Assembly (NCBI GenBank): GCA_002490525.1
Contig: DKUE01000006.1
Location: 1-64,000, forward strand
Reading direction: 5' to 3'
Source of the DNA: Ruminococcaceae bacterium UBA7212
GTDB taxonomy: Bacteria; Bacillota; Clostridia; Oscillospirales; Acutalibacteraceae
DNA: 64,000 nt
Positions 25,914 through 35,313 of the stretch are shown piece by piece. The notes below the pieces were generated by a model, which was not told where the DNA came from, did no database searches, and worked only from the letters and a program-made list of their open reading frames with translations. The position numbers and the translations under genes are program-made. The number at the start of each line of letters is the position of its first letter. The first letter of the stretch is position 1.

Positions 25914-26789
25914 TTAATAGCCCATATCCTTACAGTTTTTCAAATGTTCCTCGTGTGTTGCGGCAAAACGGGATTCATACGGCGGCTCGGTATCGATGAC
26001 AAAATACAGGTAATCTGTTTTGTCGGGATTCAGCGCCGCATTTATGGACGACATGCCGGGATTGCAAATCGGACCGGCGGGCAGAGCCGCACAGCGATAA
26101 GTATTATAATAATATTTGAAATGGTCGATTTTGTCGGGGTATTGCAGCTGAATCACACCCGTGCAGTATTTAGTAGTTACATCGCATTGCAGTTTCATCC
26201 CTATTTTTAAGCGGTTATACAGTGTAGAAGAAATCAAAGTGCGCTGTTCGGGCGTGAAGGCTTCCTTTTCAATGATGGACGCGACAGTCAGAATGTCATG
26301 TATGGAATAGCCCATCGCTTTTGCCTTGTCGCGCATTTCCTGCGTAATGCGTGAGGCGGATGTAGCGACCATTTTGTCTAAAACAGCTTTGGGGTCGGTG
26401 TCCTTTTTGAATTCATAGGTCGCGGGGAACAAATACCCTTCTAACGGGAAGCAGACGTTCTGTGCTTTTTTTACATCGGTGAGCAGCGGATTTTTAGAGA
26501 GGTCGTAGCTTTGCGCCGCATCGATAAACGCTTGCCCCGTGCAAATGCCTTTTTCCTCTAAAAGCCAGGAAATACGCACTAAGGTGTACCCTTCGGGCAC
26601 GGTCACCGTAATTAAATCCGATTTTGCCACGGGCACGGTTTCGGCGGCATCTGTGCCGTCCGCATAAATGCCGCCCGATGACTTTTGCGTCATATTGCTG
26701 TCTGTTGTGTCGGACGGTTCTTTTTGTCCACAGGCGGCAAAGGTCAGCAGAAAAACAAAAATCAAAAGAATAGAAAGACTGCGTTTCAT
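25914..26789 (-). CDS. mltG: Endolytic transglycosylase MltG (lipoprotein form)
   Basis: The 291-residue YceG/MltG protein cleaves nascent peptidoglycan glycan strands outside the membrane. A LysM-like region at about 60-95 is followed by the catalytic YceG core with the Glu-containing 'PLEGYLFPATYEF' (about 130), 'ASIIEKEAFTPEQR' and 'PAGPICNPGMSSINAALNP'. The N-terminus is 'LLIFVFLLTFAACGQ', a lipobox, so it is predicted to be lipid-anchored. Most MltG proteins instead have an N-terminal transmembrane helix and are 330-380 residues. Monocistronic. Confidence 0.93.
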   Translation of the reverse strand: MKRSLSILLIFVFLLTFAACGQKEPSDTTDSNMTQKSSGGIYADGTDAAETVPVAKSDLITVTVPEGYTLVRISWLLEEKGICTGQAFIDAAQSYDLSKNPLLTDVKKAQNVCFPLEGYLFPATYEFKKDTDPKAVLDKMVATSASRITQEMRDKAKAMGYSIHDILTVASIIEKEAFTPEQRTLISSTLYNRLKIGMKLQCDVTTKYCTGVIQLQYPDKIDHFKYYYNTYRCAALPAGPICNPGMSSINAALNPDKTDYLYFVIDTEPPYESRFAATHEEHLKNCKDMGY

Positions 26790-26917
26790 TTTAAACTCCT
26801 ATATAAAAACAGAATCGGTTCAGCTTGTCCGAGTGAACGAAATCATTCTATCATTTTTTCGTGCGTTTTGCAAGAAATACATGTTTCCTGTCGAAATGCG
26901 GTTCGGGCAGTAAAAAA

Positions 26918-26940
26918 CGGCGGAAGTAAACTACCGCCGC
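26918..26940 (-). terminator. spoVAE terminator
   Basis: CGGCGG-a-AGT/ACT-a-CCGCCG hairpin; on the minus strand it is followed by TTTTTTA. It lies 60 bp beyond the stop. Confidence 0.75.
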
Positions 26941-26999
26941 TGCAGATGTATTCTGCGTTCGCTTTGATTCATGCCGGTCTTCTAAAGGTGTGCATGTTC

Positions 27000-27353
27000 T
27001 TACTTGCTTTTCGGTTTTGTCAGAAAAGAGACAACAAGACCGGAAAAGATGGCTGCCATAATGCCGGCACTGCCTGCTGTCAAAGGCCCTGTCAGCACAC
27101 CTAAAAGCCCCTGCTCGCGAATGGCTTCCTTAGTGCCCTGCGCCAATAAGTTGCCGAAGCCTGTCAGCGGTACGGTTGCGCCCGCGCCTGCCCAGTCTGC
27201 TAAAGGCTGATATATGCCGATACCGCCTAAAATTACGCCCAGCACGACAAAGGCAACGAGAATCCGCGCAGGTGTGAGCTTTGTATAATCCATTAAAAGC
27301 TGTCCGACAACGCATATCAGCCCGCCGACCGCAAATGCTTTTAAAAAAATCAT
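27000..27353 (-). CDS. spoVAE: Stage V sporulation protein AE (SpoVAE)
   Basis: A 117-residue membrane protein with three to four helices and the SpoVAEb signature ('FLKAFAVGGLICVVGQLLMD', 'GFGNLLAQGTKEAI', 'LTGPLTAGSAGIMAAI'). In spore formers it is part of the SpoVA channel that imports dipicolinic acid into the forespore. Here it stands alone: no spoVAC or spoVAD flanks it on either side. The rest may lie elsewhere in the genome. Confidence 0.93.
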   Translation of the reverse strand: MIFLKAFAVGGLICVVGQLLMDYTKLTPARILVAFVVLGVILGGIGIYQPLADWAGAGATVPLTGFGNLLAQGTKEAIREQGLLGVLTGPLTAGSAGIMAAIFSGLVVSFLTKPKSK

Positions 27354-27422
27354 GCTTTCCCTCCGTTTTAAGGTGTAACCGATGCGGTCACTTTTTTATA
27401 AATATAGAATTTTCTAAAATAT

Positions 27423-27451
27423 TTGTTTTATGCAAAAAAATGTGATAAACT
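27423..27451 (+). promoter_or_regulatory. Promoter of the aldo/keto reductase gene
   Basis: TTGTTT (-35), 17-bp spacer, TAAACT (-10), 31 bp before the GTG start. Confidence 0.45.
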
Positions 27452-27482
27452 AAAATACAAAACGGAATTTGAGGTGATTTTT

Positions 27483-28349
27483 GTGAACAGCATACAGGAT
27501 TGTTATTCGCTTTACAACGGTGTAAATGTGCCCTGTGTGGCGTTCGGCACATGGAAAATGCCCGATGAAGTTGCGGAAGTCTCGGTTGCCTGCGCGATAC
27601 AAAACGGGTACCGCCATATTGATACGGCGCTTGCCTATCAAAATGAATGCGGGGTCGGTGCAGGCGTGCGCAGGAGCGGCGTTCGGCGGGACGAGCTGTT
27701 TTTGGTCAGCAAACTGCCGAATGATGACCACGGCTATGAAAAAGCGATTGCCGCATGCGAGCGTTCCCTTCGAAATCTCGGCGTAGATTATTTGGACGCA
27801 TATCTGATTCATTGGCCCGTGCTTGTGGAGAATCAGGACCGTTTGGAAGAGGACCTTTGCAACACGTGGCGCGCTTTTGAACGGCTGTATGCCGACGGTA
27901 AACTGCGCGCGATAGGGACAAGCAACTTTTTAGAGGAACACATTGAGCTTATAAAAGCCAATTTTCAAAATTATCCGATGATAAACCAGGTGCAGATGCA
28001 TCCGCAAAATCCGCAGGAGGAAATGGTGGCATACTGTCAAGCAAACCGAATCTTGCCCGAGGCGTGGAGTCCGCTGATTCAGGGGCAGGCGTTCAAGCGC
28101 GAACTGCTGATTGAAACGGCGGCAAAATACGGTGTGAGTGTGGCACAGCTTTGCATTCGTTGGATATTCCAAAAAGGTGTTGTACCTGTGCCGAAGTCTA
28201 CAACACCTGAACGAATCCGAAACAATGCGGATATTTTCGGTTTCTCTATTTCGGATGAGGATATGGAGAAAATTGCCACTTTGCGTACCTATGGTATGAT
28301 TGGCAACCCACCGAGCGTCCCGCGTACGCACCAGGTCGTTGGTTTTTAA
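27483..28349 (+). CDS. Aldo/keto reductase
   Basis: A 288-residue NADPH-dependent (beta/alpha)8 reductase. The catalytic tetrad is visible: Asp in 'YRHIDTALAYQNE' (about 44) with Tyr (about 49), Lys in 'FLVSKLPNDD' (about 75) and His in 'AYLIHWPV' (about 108). The cofactor segment is 'VVPVPKSTTPERIRNN'. It resembles the 2,5-diketo-gluconate reductase branch. Start GTG at 27483 with GAGGTG upstream. Monocistronic; physiological substrate unknown. Confidence 0.93.
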   Translation: MNSIQDCYSLYNGVNVPCVAFGTWKMPDEVAEVSVACAIQNGYRHIDTALAYQNECGVGAGVRRSGVRRDELFLVSKLPNDDHGYEKAIAACERSLRNLGVDYLDAYLIHWPVLVENQDRLEEDLCNTWRAFERLYADGKLRAIGTSNFLEEHIELIKANFQNYPMINQVQMHPQNPQEEMVAYCQANRILPEAWSPLIQGQAFKRELLIETAAKYGVSVAQLCIRWIFQKGVVPVPKSTTPERIRNNADIFGFSISDEDMEKIATLRTYGMIGNPPSVPRTHQVVGF

Positions 28350-28608
28350 AAGACGTAGAGGGAATGGATTACGGTGCCGATGTGACACAGAAACTGTGTC
28401 TTATTTAAATCATCTGTTTTTAGAATATGCGCGAAAGTATTTTGCGCCTCTTGCAGAACCGCAACTGAAAAATTTGCCGAAAATGCACGCAGTCAATGGC
28501 GCATTGCCTTGCCTGTGTGCATTTCATTTTCGATGATTGCTTTTTGCGGTGGAATATAGTACAATATAATTCCAAAAGCCATGTATATTGCAGGGGGGCA
28601 GATGTTTT

Positions 28609-29121
28609 ATGCTTCGTATTTATATGGGCGAGGGCGTTGGGAAAACAACTGCCGCCGCGGGGCTTTGCATGCGCGCGGCGGCGCACACACGGCGCGTGCG
28701 CGTGTTACAGATGTTAAAGCCTGAAATTTCTCCTGAATTCACCCTGCTTGTACGGCAGAATTCCTGTGTCTGTGTGACGGCGGCAAATCCCGGAATTCCG
28801 TTTTTCCATACGCTGACCGAGCGGGAAAAACAGGCGCGTATTTTGGAAACACAATGTGCGGCGGAACAGTTCTTTCGGGCGCGGACAGACGATTTTTTGC
28901 TTGTTGCCGATGAAATGGGCGGTGCAATGCAAAACGGCATGATTTCAGCGGATGCGCTTTGCGGGTGGCTTTCCTGTTTGCCCGATACGGTACACGTTGT
29001 ATTGACGGGGCGGTATTTCCCCGAAAGGATTTTGGAAAAAGCAGACTGTGTTTCCGAAATGCAATGCGTGCGGCATCCGTATGACAGGGGTGTGCAGGCT
29101 TTGGAGGGCTTGGAGTTTTAA
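28609..29121 (+). CDS. CobO/BtuR-like ATP:corrinoid adenosyltransferase family protein
   Basis: The 170-residue P-loop protein has Walker A 'MGEGVGKTTAAAGLCMRAA' (residues 5-23). The family's C-terminal half is present: 'LLVADEMGGAMQNGMIS' (Walker B-like, DE), 'VHVVLTGRYFPERILEKADC' and 'VSEMQCVRHPYDRGVQA'. CobO adenosylates cob(I)yrinic acid diamide. The usual GNGKGKT is altered to GEGVGKT and the 'QFLK' motif is weak, so the activity may differ. No other cobalamin genes are near. It precedes the C_GCAxxG_C_C gene by 23 bp. Confidence 0.8.
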   Translation: MLRIYMGEGVGKTTAAAGLCMRAAAHTRRVRVLQMLKPEISPEFTLLVRQNSCVCVTAANPGIPFFHTLTEREKQARILETQCAAEQFFRARTDDFLLVADEMGGAMQNGMISADALCGWLSCLPDTVHVVLTGRYFPERILEKADCVSEMQCVRHPYDRGVQALEGLEF

Positions 29122-29144
29122 AGCAGAAATAAAGGAGAACCGAT

Positions 29145-29609
29145 ATGTCTTACTACACTGACCGTGCGGTCGAATTGTTCAAATCGGGCTACAATTGCTC
29201 GCAGTCCGTGTTTGCGGCATTCTGCGATAAAATCGGGATGCCGGAGGAAACCGCTTTGCGGGTTTCTGCGGGTCTGGGCGGCGGCGTCGGGCGCATGCGT
29301 GAAGTCTGCGGCGCGGTGTCGGGCGCGGCAATGCTTGTCGGGATGCTGTACGGTGCGACGGACGGCAGTGACCGAGAGGCAAAGGCAAAAACCTATGAAA
29401 AGGTACAGGAAATTGCCGCTGAATTTAAAAAAGAAAATCTGTCTGTTGTGTGCCGTGAATTGCTGGGACTGTCTAAGGCACAGCAAACGCCGCCGATGCC
29501 CGAGGCGCGGACAGATGCATATTATAAAAAACGGCCCTGTGTGCAGTTGGTGGAAGATGCGGCACGGGCGGCGGAAAAAATATTGTTTACAGAAGCGGAG
29601 GAAGAATAA
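29145..29609 (+). CDS. C_GCAxxG_C_C family protein
   Basis: The 154-residue protein belongs to the small redox-type family named after its Cys pattern. The N-terminal 'GYNCSQSVFAAFCDKIG' and 'REVCGAVSGAAMLVGMLYG' segments match, with further Cys in 'SVVCRELLG' and 'KKRPCVQLV'. The function is unproven; a metal- or disulfide-based redox role is usually assumed. The stop overlaps the GH36 start (TAATG), so the two are coupled. Confidence 0.9.
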   Translation: MSYYTDRAVELFKSGYNCSQSVFAAFCDKIGMPEETALRVSAGLGGGVGRMREVCGAVSGAAMLVGMLYGATDGSDREAKAKTYEKVQEIAAEFKKENLSVVCRELLGLSKAQQTPPMPEARTDAYYKKRPCVQLVEDAARAAEKILFTEAEEE

Positions 29610-32305
29610 TGGAATATCCGAATCAAGCTTTTATTCAGGCGGGCGAAGGACAGATTGTGTTCGGCAACGCGCATATTGTGCGTACGTTTTCGCTGGATGC
29701 GGAAAAACATCTGCGTACGGTTTCTGTTTATAACCGCCGTGCCGAAACCGAATTGCTGTTCGGTGACTGTTCAGAGGAGTTTGTCATCCGCCTGGCGGCG
29801 GGACGAAAAAAAACGGCGGCGATAAAGGCATCGGCACTGCATGTGACAGATGTTTTGTCGAAGGAGACGGGTGCGGAAAAGCAGTTGGAAATCCGATTCG
29901 CACCGTTGCGTGCTTTGGATGTGACCTATTTAATTTCCGCTGTGTATACGGTTACGGATGCGCCGTATATGTATAAAACCCTGCGCCTTTCCGTATCGGA
30001 TGACAATGTGGTGATTGATTCGATAGATACTGAATTGATTTCTCTGCCGCGTGAGATGCAGCAAAAATGGAGCGCGCCCGTGTGCAAAAAAATCTTTTTA
30101 TCGCCGTTTCAGGCGGCTTTGGGGCAACCGGTGTATTTAAACGGTATGTATACCGGCAGTGAATTCCCGGCTGCGGATAATCATATTGAGAACGGTTTTG
30201 CATATGTGCGCTATTATGCGGGAAAATCCTTCGGCAGTTTGCGCGGAGAAAATCGGGAATATGTTACATGGAACACCGTGTTCGGCGCGGCGCGCAGTAC
30301 GGAGCAGGAAATTGTGCAGGCGGATTTCTTAGATTACATCCGCGCGATTTCCCGTCCTCTGTATCTGCGTACGCAGTACAATTCCTGGTTTGACCATATG
30401 CTGGAGATTAACAAGGACAATATCCGTGACTCCTTCTTCGAAATTGACAAGGGCTTGTCGGGCAACGGCGTACCGCCTCTTCATTCCTATGTTGTGGATG
30501 ACGGGTGGGTAGATTATGACAAGGATTTTTGGTGCTTTAACGAAAAATTTCCCAATGAATTATATGAAAGTGCCGCGCTTGCCAAAAGCTTCGGGTCGGA
30601 TTTCGGTTTGTGGTTGGGTCCGCGCGGCGGCTACAATAGTAAAACGCCGAAATTCGGCAAAAATATGCAGAAATCGGGCAAGGGCGGATATAACCGCCGC
30701 AGTCATGACGTGTGTACCGCAGACCATCGCTACCACAAAAATATAACCGAGCTGTTTTTGGATTATATGGAACGCTTCGACATTAATTACTGGAAGCTGG
30801 ACGGATTTTTGCTGAAATCCTGTCCGTCCAAAAAACACGGACATCCAACGGGCGGATTTGAAGATATGTACTGCTTTACCGACCACTGGGAAAACTGGAT
30901 TCGGATTTTCAACACGATGCACGAATTCCGTGTAAAACAGGGGAAATCACTTTGGTTGAATCAAACGAGCTACTGCAACGCAAGTCCTTGGTATTTGCAG
31001 TTCTGCGAAAGCCTGTGGATGCAAAACAGCAGCGATGTAGAGTTTATAGACAAAACCGACAGCGGCGAGGCGATGTACGGATCGGATGCAGATAAAATGC
31101 TGACCTACCGCGATGACCGCTATTTTGATTTTTGCCACACGCGCGAGCACCAGTTTCCGCTTTCCAATCTGTACAATCACGACCCGATTTACGGCAATAC
31201 CGCCAAGGTGAAAATGACAGATGACGAATTTCGAAAATACATGTTTATGCTGGCTTCCCGCGGCACGGCGTTTTGGGAGCTGTACTACAGCTACAATCTG
31301 TTTAATGATGCGAAATGGCGTATCAATGCGGACGTACTGCGGTTCATTTCCGAAAATTTCGAGGTGCTGCGGCATGCGAAGCTGATTGGGGCTTCACCCA
31401 AGACGGGCGCGGTATACGGCTATTCCGCGTGGAACGGTGAAAAGGGCTTTGTTACGGTGCGCAATCCGCTGAACCGCCCGCAGGATTTTCAGTTTACGCT
31501 GGATCGCTTGCTTGGTACGGCGGAATCGGCAGGTGCACTGTCCTGTCTGACTGTCCTGCCGTATACGGAAAAGCCCGAAGCAAAAAAGTATGCGTACGGC
31601 GACACTGTATCGTTGACGCTTGCACCGCACGAAATTCGTGTGCTGTATTTCGGTGTGCCCGACACTGCCGCACCGCAGTTGATTCGTGCAAAAATGACAG
31701 CGGCAAGCACAGCGCTTTTGACCTTTGATAAACGCATATCGGTAAAGGAAAACAGCTTTACGATAGAGGGCGAAGCCGTTCAGGCGAAGCTACTGGAAAA
31801 CTACAGTGAAGTGCAGATTTTACTGCCGCGGCCGCTTGCAAACGGTGCTTCGGCATCGGTTGCATACACGGTTACGGATGTCTGGGGCAACGAAACCGCC
31901 GACAGTTGTATGTGCACTTATTATGAAAACGGTGTTTTACCGCAGGATTGTCCCGTGACAGGGGATTTCACTTTGCGCATGCGCTTAAGCCAAGCGCCGA
32001 AGGACGGCGTTTTGCTGATGCGCGACAATCTTACGGTGACGGTTTCCAACGGAAAACTGCATGTGGACTGTGGCGGCGTTAAGGCAAAGTCGGAAGAAAC
32101 TGTTTCCGAACATCGCTTTGTGCGCGCTGACATTGTGCGGGAGCGTAACGGGCTTGTGAAGATTTATGTGGACGGCGCGCTTTCGGGCGGTGGTTATAAG
32201 AACAGTGCGATGCCCGAAATTGCGCCGGCGGAAATGCGTGTACATGATGCGGTGACCGAATACACTTTCTTAGATACGGCATTGCCGTTTGATAGGCTGA
32301 AATAA
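29609..32305 (+). CDS. GH36-like alpha-galactosidase family protein
   Basis: An 898-residue cytoplasmic (no signal peptide) glycosidase of the GH36/melibiase-like clan GH-D. It has an N-terminal beta-supersandwich (residues 1-240), then a TIM barrel with 'YVVDDGWVDYDKDFW' (about 290) and the nucleophile-bearing 'DINYWKLDGFLLK' (about 391-403). A C-terminal beta-rich part (600-898) is longer than in typical alpha-galactosidases (about 700-740 residues) and may include an added lectin-like domain. It is adjacent to the GH31 gene (24 bp), so both probably act on the same imported oligosaccharide. Confidence 0.85.
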   Translation: MEYPNQAFIQAGEGQIVFGNAHIVRTFSLDAEKHLRTVSVYNRRAETELLFGDCSEEFVIRLAAGRKKTAAIKASALHVTDVLSKETGAEKQLEIRFAPLRALDVTYLISAVYTVTDAPYMYKTLRLSVSDDNVVIDSIDTELISLPREMQQKWSAPVCKKIFLSPFQAALGQPVYLNGMYTGSEFPAADNHIENGFAYVRYYAGKSFGSLRGENREYVTWNTVFGAARSTEQEIVQADFLDYIRAISRPLYLRTQYNSWFDHMLEINKDNIRDSFFEIDKGLSGNGVPPLHSYVVDDGWVDYDKDFWCFNEKFPNELYESAALAKSFGSDFGLWLGPRGGYNSKTPKFGKNMQKSGKGGYNRRSHDVCTADHRYHKNITELFLDYMERFDINYWKLDGFLLKSCPSKKHGHPTGGFEDMYCFTDHWENWIRIFNTMHEFRVKQGKSLWLNQTSYCNASPWYLQFCESLWMQNSSDVEFIDKTDSGEAMYGSDADKMLTYRDDRYFDFCHTREHQFPLSNLYNHDPIYGNTAKVKMTDDEFRKYMFMLASRGTAFWELYYSYNLFNDAKWRINADVLRFISENFEVLRHAKLIGASPKTGAVYGYSAWNGEKGFVTVRNPLNRPQDFQFTLDRLLGTAESAGALSCLTVLPYTEKPEAKKYAYGDTVSLTLAPHEIRVLYFGVPDTAAPQLIRAKMTAASTALLTFDKRISVKENSFTIEGEAVQAKLLENYSEVQILLPRPLANGASASVAYTVTDVWGNETADSCMCTYYENGVLPQDCPVTGDFTLRMRLSQAPKDGVLLMRDNLTVTVSNGKLHVDCGGVKAKSEETVSEHRFVRADIVRERNGLVKIYVDGALSGGGYKNSAMPEIAPAEMRVHDAVTEYTFLDTALPFDRLK

Positions 32306-32328
32306 AAATGAAACAGGGGAGAAGTGCT

Positions 32329-34722
32329 ATGGCTGTTTTACATTCGCATTTAATTGCCGAAACCCGTGCGGCGGCGCCGCAGGAGAATGGTATTACGGTG
32401 GGGTGTACCCGTGTATCCGTGCTTTTGCCCCGGATGATACGTATCGAGTTTGACAAGGAAAAATCCTTTACAGATATGCCGACACAAAGTATTTGGTACC
32501 GTGACTTCGGCAAAATGCAATTTACGTCAGAACTAAGGGGCGATCGCTTAACCGTACAGACTGCTGAGGTGGTGTTTCATGTGAACACCTCAAACGGTAA
32601 ACTGATTTCGGTGCGGATGAACGGCGAAACCGTACGTCCGAATCCGCGAAACAATTTAAAAGGTACGGCGCGCACCTTAGACGGTACGTTCGGACCGATT
32701 GCGCTGAAGGACGGCGTACTGTCTGCAGACGGTGTTGCGCTTTTAGACGACAGCAAATCGCTTCTGCTCCGAGAAGACGGTATGGTCGCGGCGCGTGCGA
32801 CTACCGAACGGGACATATATGTATTTGCCTTCGGCGAAAATCATATCGGCGCGGTGCAGGCGCTTTTACAGCTGACGGGTGAAATTCCGCTTGTGCCGCG
32901 TTTTGTACTCGGCAATTGGTGGAGCCGTTATTATCCGTATACACAGTCGGAATATGAGAATCTGATGCTGGAATTTCGCCGCAAAGACATCCCGCTTACG
33001 GTAGCAACCATTGACATGGATTGGCACTGGGTGGATTTGAAAAAGCATTTTGCGGGCGATTACAAAAAGGATACATGGTACGGTGCGGACGGTTGGACGG
33101 GCTACAGTTGGAATACGGAGTTGTTTCCCGACCCGAAGGGCTTTTTACGGTTCTTACATAACCAAGGCTTAAAAACCACACTGAATCTCCATCCGGCGGC
33201 GGGCTTTCGCGATTTTGAGGACTGCTATGCGGAAATGGCGAAGGCAATGGGTGTAGATGCCGCAAAGAAAGAACCTGTGAAATTTGACATTGCAGACGCA
33301 AAATTTATTAACAATTATTTGGATATCGGCCACCATTCGCATGAAGAAAACGGTGTGGATTTCTGGTGGATGGACTGGCAGCAGGGGACAAAGAGCAAAT
33401 TGAAGGGCCTGGACCCTTTGTGGTCTTTGAATCACTACCATTATTTAGACAGCGGCAGAAGCGAGCGCCGCCCGCTGTTGCTTTCCCGTTATGCGGGCAT
33501 CGGCTCGCACCGCTATCCGCTCGGCTTTTCAGGCGATACGTCTATGAATTGGAAGGTACTGCGTTTTCAGCCGTACTTTACCGTAACGGCGGCAAACTGC
33601 GGGTACACATGGTGGAGCCATGATATCGGCGGACACCATTTCGGCGAACACAGTGATGAATTATATATCCGCTGGGTGCAGTTCGGCGTATTTTCTCCGA
33701 TTTTACGTTTACATTCCACGCAAAACGATTTGTTCGGCAAGGAACCGTGGAATTTTTCGTGGACGGCGGAGCATTTGGTCAGCGAGGCGCTTCGTCTGCG
33801 CCACAGCCTGATTCCGTATATTTATACTATGAATTACCGTTCGTATGCCGAAGGGCGCGCGCTTTGCGAGCCGCTTTACTACACCTGTCCCAAGGAAAAA
33901 GCGGCGTATGCCTGCAAAAACGGGTACATGTTCGGTTCAGAGCTGTTGGTGTGCCCTGTCACAAGTAAATGCGACAAACACACAAAACGTGCCGAAACGG
34001 CGGTGTATCTTCCGAAAGGGCGCTGGACGAATTTCTTTACGGGAGAAATTTACGAGGGGGGCAAAACGGTACATATCCACAGTGATTTGGATTCTATCCC
34101 CGTTTTTGCCAAAAGCGGTGCGATGGTGCCCCTGTCGCAGGATACAGGCAACGGCGCGGGGAATCCTGCAAATCTGCTTTTGCGTGTATACCGCGGGGAC
34201 AGTACGTTTACGCTGTATGAGGATGACGGCGAAACGAAGGCTTACAAAAACGGTGCGCAGAGCTTTACGGAATTTACCCTGCGCGAATCCGACAACGCTC
34301 TAACGCTTACCTGCGGCGGCACGGCAAAGCAAGACTATTTGCCTGAAAACCGTAAATTCACTTTGCAGTTTGCCGATATTGTGGCAACGGAAGGTGCGCA
34401 GGTGCTGTCAAACGGTGTGCCGTTGAATTTTGAGATAACGCAAAATCCCGAAAAAGGCGTGACCGTGATTTTGCCTGCCATGTCGACAGATGCCGACTTC
34501 ACGGTGACCTTAGAGGGCGTTACGGTGCGTGAAAATTCATCGTATGCGGTGAGAATCCGTAAAATTTTAACGCTGTATAACGGCAACAACAGCAGAAAAT
34601 CCACTACCTATACGGGGTTGAAAAGCAAAAAAACACGTGCTGCCGCCGTTTCTGCCGCCAAACGTGTGAAAAACCGCAAACTGCGTGCCTGGCTGTTGGA
34701 AGCCCTGTGCGACATGGCGTAA
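32329..34722 (+). CDS. GH31 alpha-glycosidase (glucosidase/xylosidase type)
   Basis: A 797-residue cytoplasmic GH31 enzyme. The nucleophile lies in 'FWWMDWQQGTK' (Asp about 349), the general acid in 'GFSGDTSMNWKVLRF' (Asp about 403), and the substrate motif is 'TIDMDWHWVD'. An N-terminal beta-domain and C-terminal beta-sandwiches ('LYEDDGETKAYKNG') match the family layout, followed by a basic Lys/Arg tail (about 735-797) that is unusual. Start 32329 was chosen for its GGGGAG site; an upstream ATG at 32308 is also in frame. It follows the GH36 gene. Confidence 0.93.
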   Translation: MAVLHSHLIAETRAAAPQENGITVGCTRVSVLLPRMIRIEFDKEKSFTDMPTQSIWYRDFGKMQFTSELRGDRLTVQTAEVVFHVNTSNGKLISVRMNGETVRPNPRNNLKGTARTLDGTFGPIALKDGVLSADGVALLDDSKSLLLREDGMVAARATTERDIYVFAFGENHIGAVQALLQLTGEIPLVPRFVLGNWWSRYYPYTQSEYENLMLEFRRKDIPLTVATIDMDWHWVDLKKHFAGDYKKDTWYGADGWTGYSWNTELFPDPKGFLRFLHNQGLKTTLNLHPAAGFRDFEDCYAEMAKAMGVDAAKKEPVKFDIADAKFINNYLDIGHHSHEENGVDFWWMDWQQGTKSKLKGLDPLWSLNHYHYLDSGRSERRPLLLSRYAGIGSHRYPLGFSGDTSMNWKVLRFQPYFTVTAANCGYTWWSHDIGGHHFGEHSDELYIRWVQFGVFSPILRLHSTQNDLFGKEPWNFSWTAEHLVSEALRLRHSLIPYIYTMNYRSYAEGRALCEPLYYTCPKEKAAYACKNGYMFGSELLVCPVTSKCDKHTKRAETAVYLPKGRWTNFFTGEIYEGGKTVHIHSDLDSIPVFAKSGAMVPLSQDTGNGAGNPANLLLRVYRGDSTFTLYEDDGETKAYKNGAQSFTEFTLRESDNALTLTCGGTAKQDYLPENRKFTLQFADIVATEGAQVLSNGVPLNFEITQNPEKGVTVILPAMSTDADFTVTLEGVTVRENSSYAVRIRKILTLYNGNNSRKSTTYTGLKSKKTRAAAVSAAKRVKNRKLRAWLLEALCDMA

Positions 34723-34762
34723 ACTTAGCCGGACGGTGCGAATTTAAACCGTCCGGCTAAGT
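34723..34762. terminator. Bidirectional terminator after GH31
   Basis: 14-15-bp perfect arms (CTTAGCCGGACGGT and its complement) around a 10-nt A/T-rich loop. The convergent pseudogene's last codons run through the stem. Confidence 0.85.
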
Positions 34763-35250
34763 CAAAAGAATCTCCCCACCGCAGAATGCACTTTGCGGCG
34801 GGGAGATTTTCTGTATTCCAAATGTGTGCCGAAGTATCTGTCTTATTCCCAAAAAAATCTTTCGGTAGGCAGCTTTCTGCGCCTGCTTTTTCGTAAAGCG
34901 TTTTCAGCGCTTTACGGATTTCCTGTACCGTGTCTTTGCTGTGCACGACGCCGGAGTCAGCATATTCCGAAACCTCAGCGGTAAAATCTATGACTTCTTC
35001 GGCTGGATATGCGCGTACCTCTCATTCGGTGCATGCTCTAAAAGCAACGCGAAGTTTTGTATCACATATATTGTTTCAGTAAAGTCATCGTTTTTGGCGT
35101 ACAGTGCCGCAAGCACCTTTACGCCTGCACCGAGTACGATGGCAGGCAGGGGATTCTTCCTAAGAATACAGCCGAGGCATAATGCGGATTTGTTGGCTTT
35201 GCCTACAAGAAAATGGGTGACAAACCGTATGTTTTGTGCTATACTCTTAT
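34725..35250 (-). pseudogene. Frameshifted gene remnant, family unknown
   Basis: Two minus-strand frames read as one protein. The first (about 35250-34993) contains 'PLPAIVLGAGVKVLAALYAK' and 'QNFALLLEHAPNERYAHIQP', then meets a stop. The second (about 35000-34725) continues 'EEVIDFTAEVSEYADSG', 'VQEIRKALKTLYEKAGA' and ends 'ILRWGDSFDLAGRFKFAPSG'. The shift lies near 34995. No start or ribosome site is evident, and the 5' end overlaps the promoter region of the next gene. I do not recognise the family. Confidence 0.6.
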
Positions 35251-35313
35251 CTGTATAAATATTTGTAAAAAATGAAAATCGGATTCCCTCAAAAGAAAAA
35301 ACGGAGGCATAAT

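Noticed and set aside
28350..28608. Cobalamin riboswitch upstream of the CobO-like gene
   Set aside because: The 258-bp gap has an AAATGCAC/GTGCATTT pairing (28480-28523) but none of the B12-box sequence and is too loosely structured.
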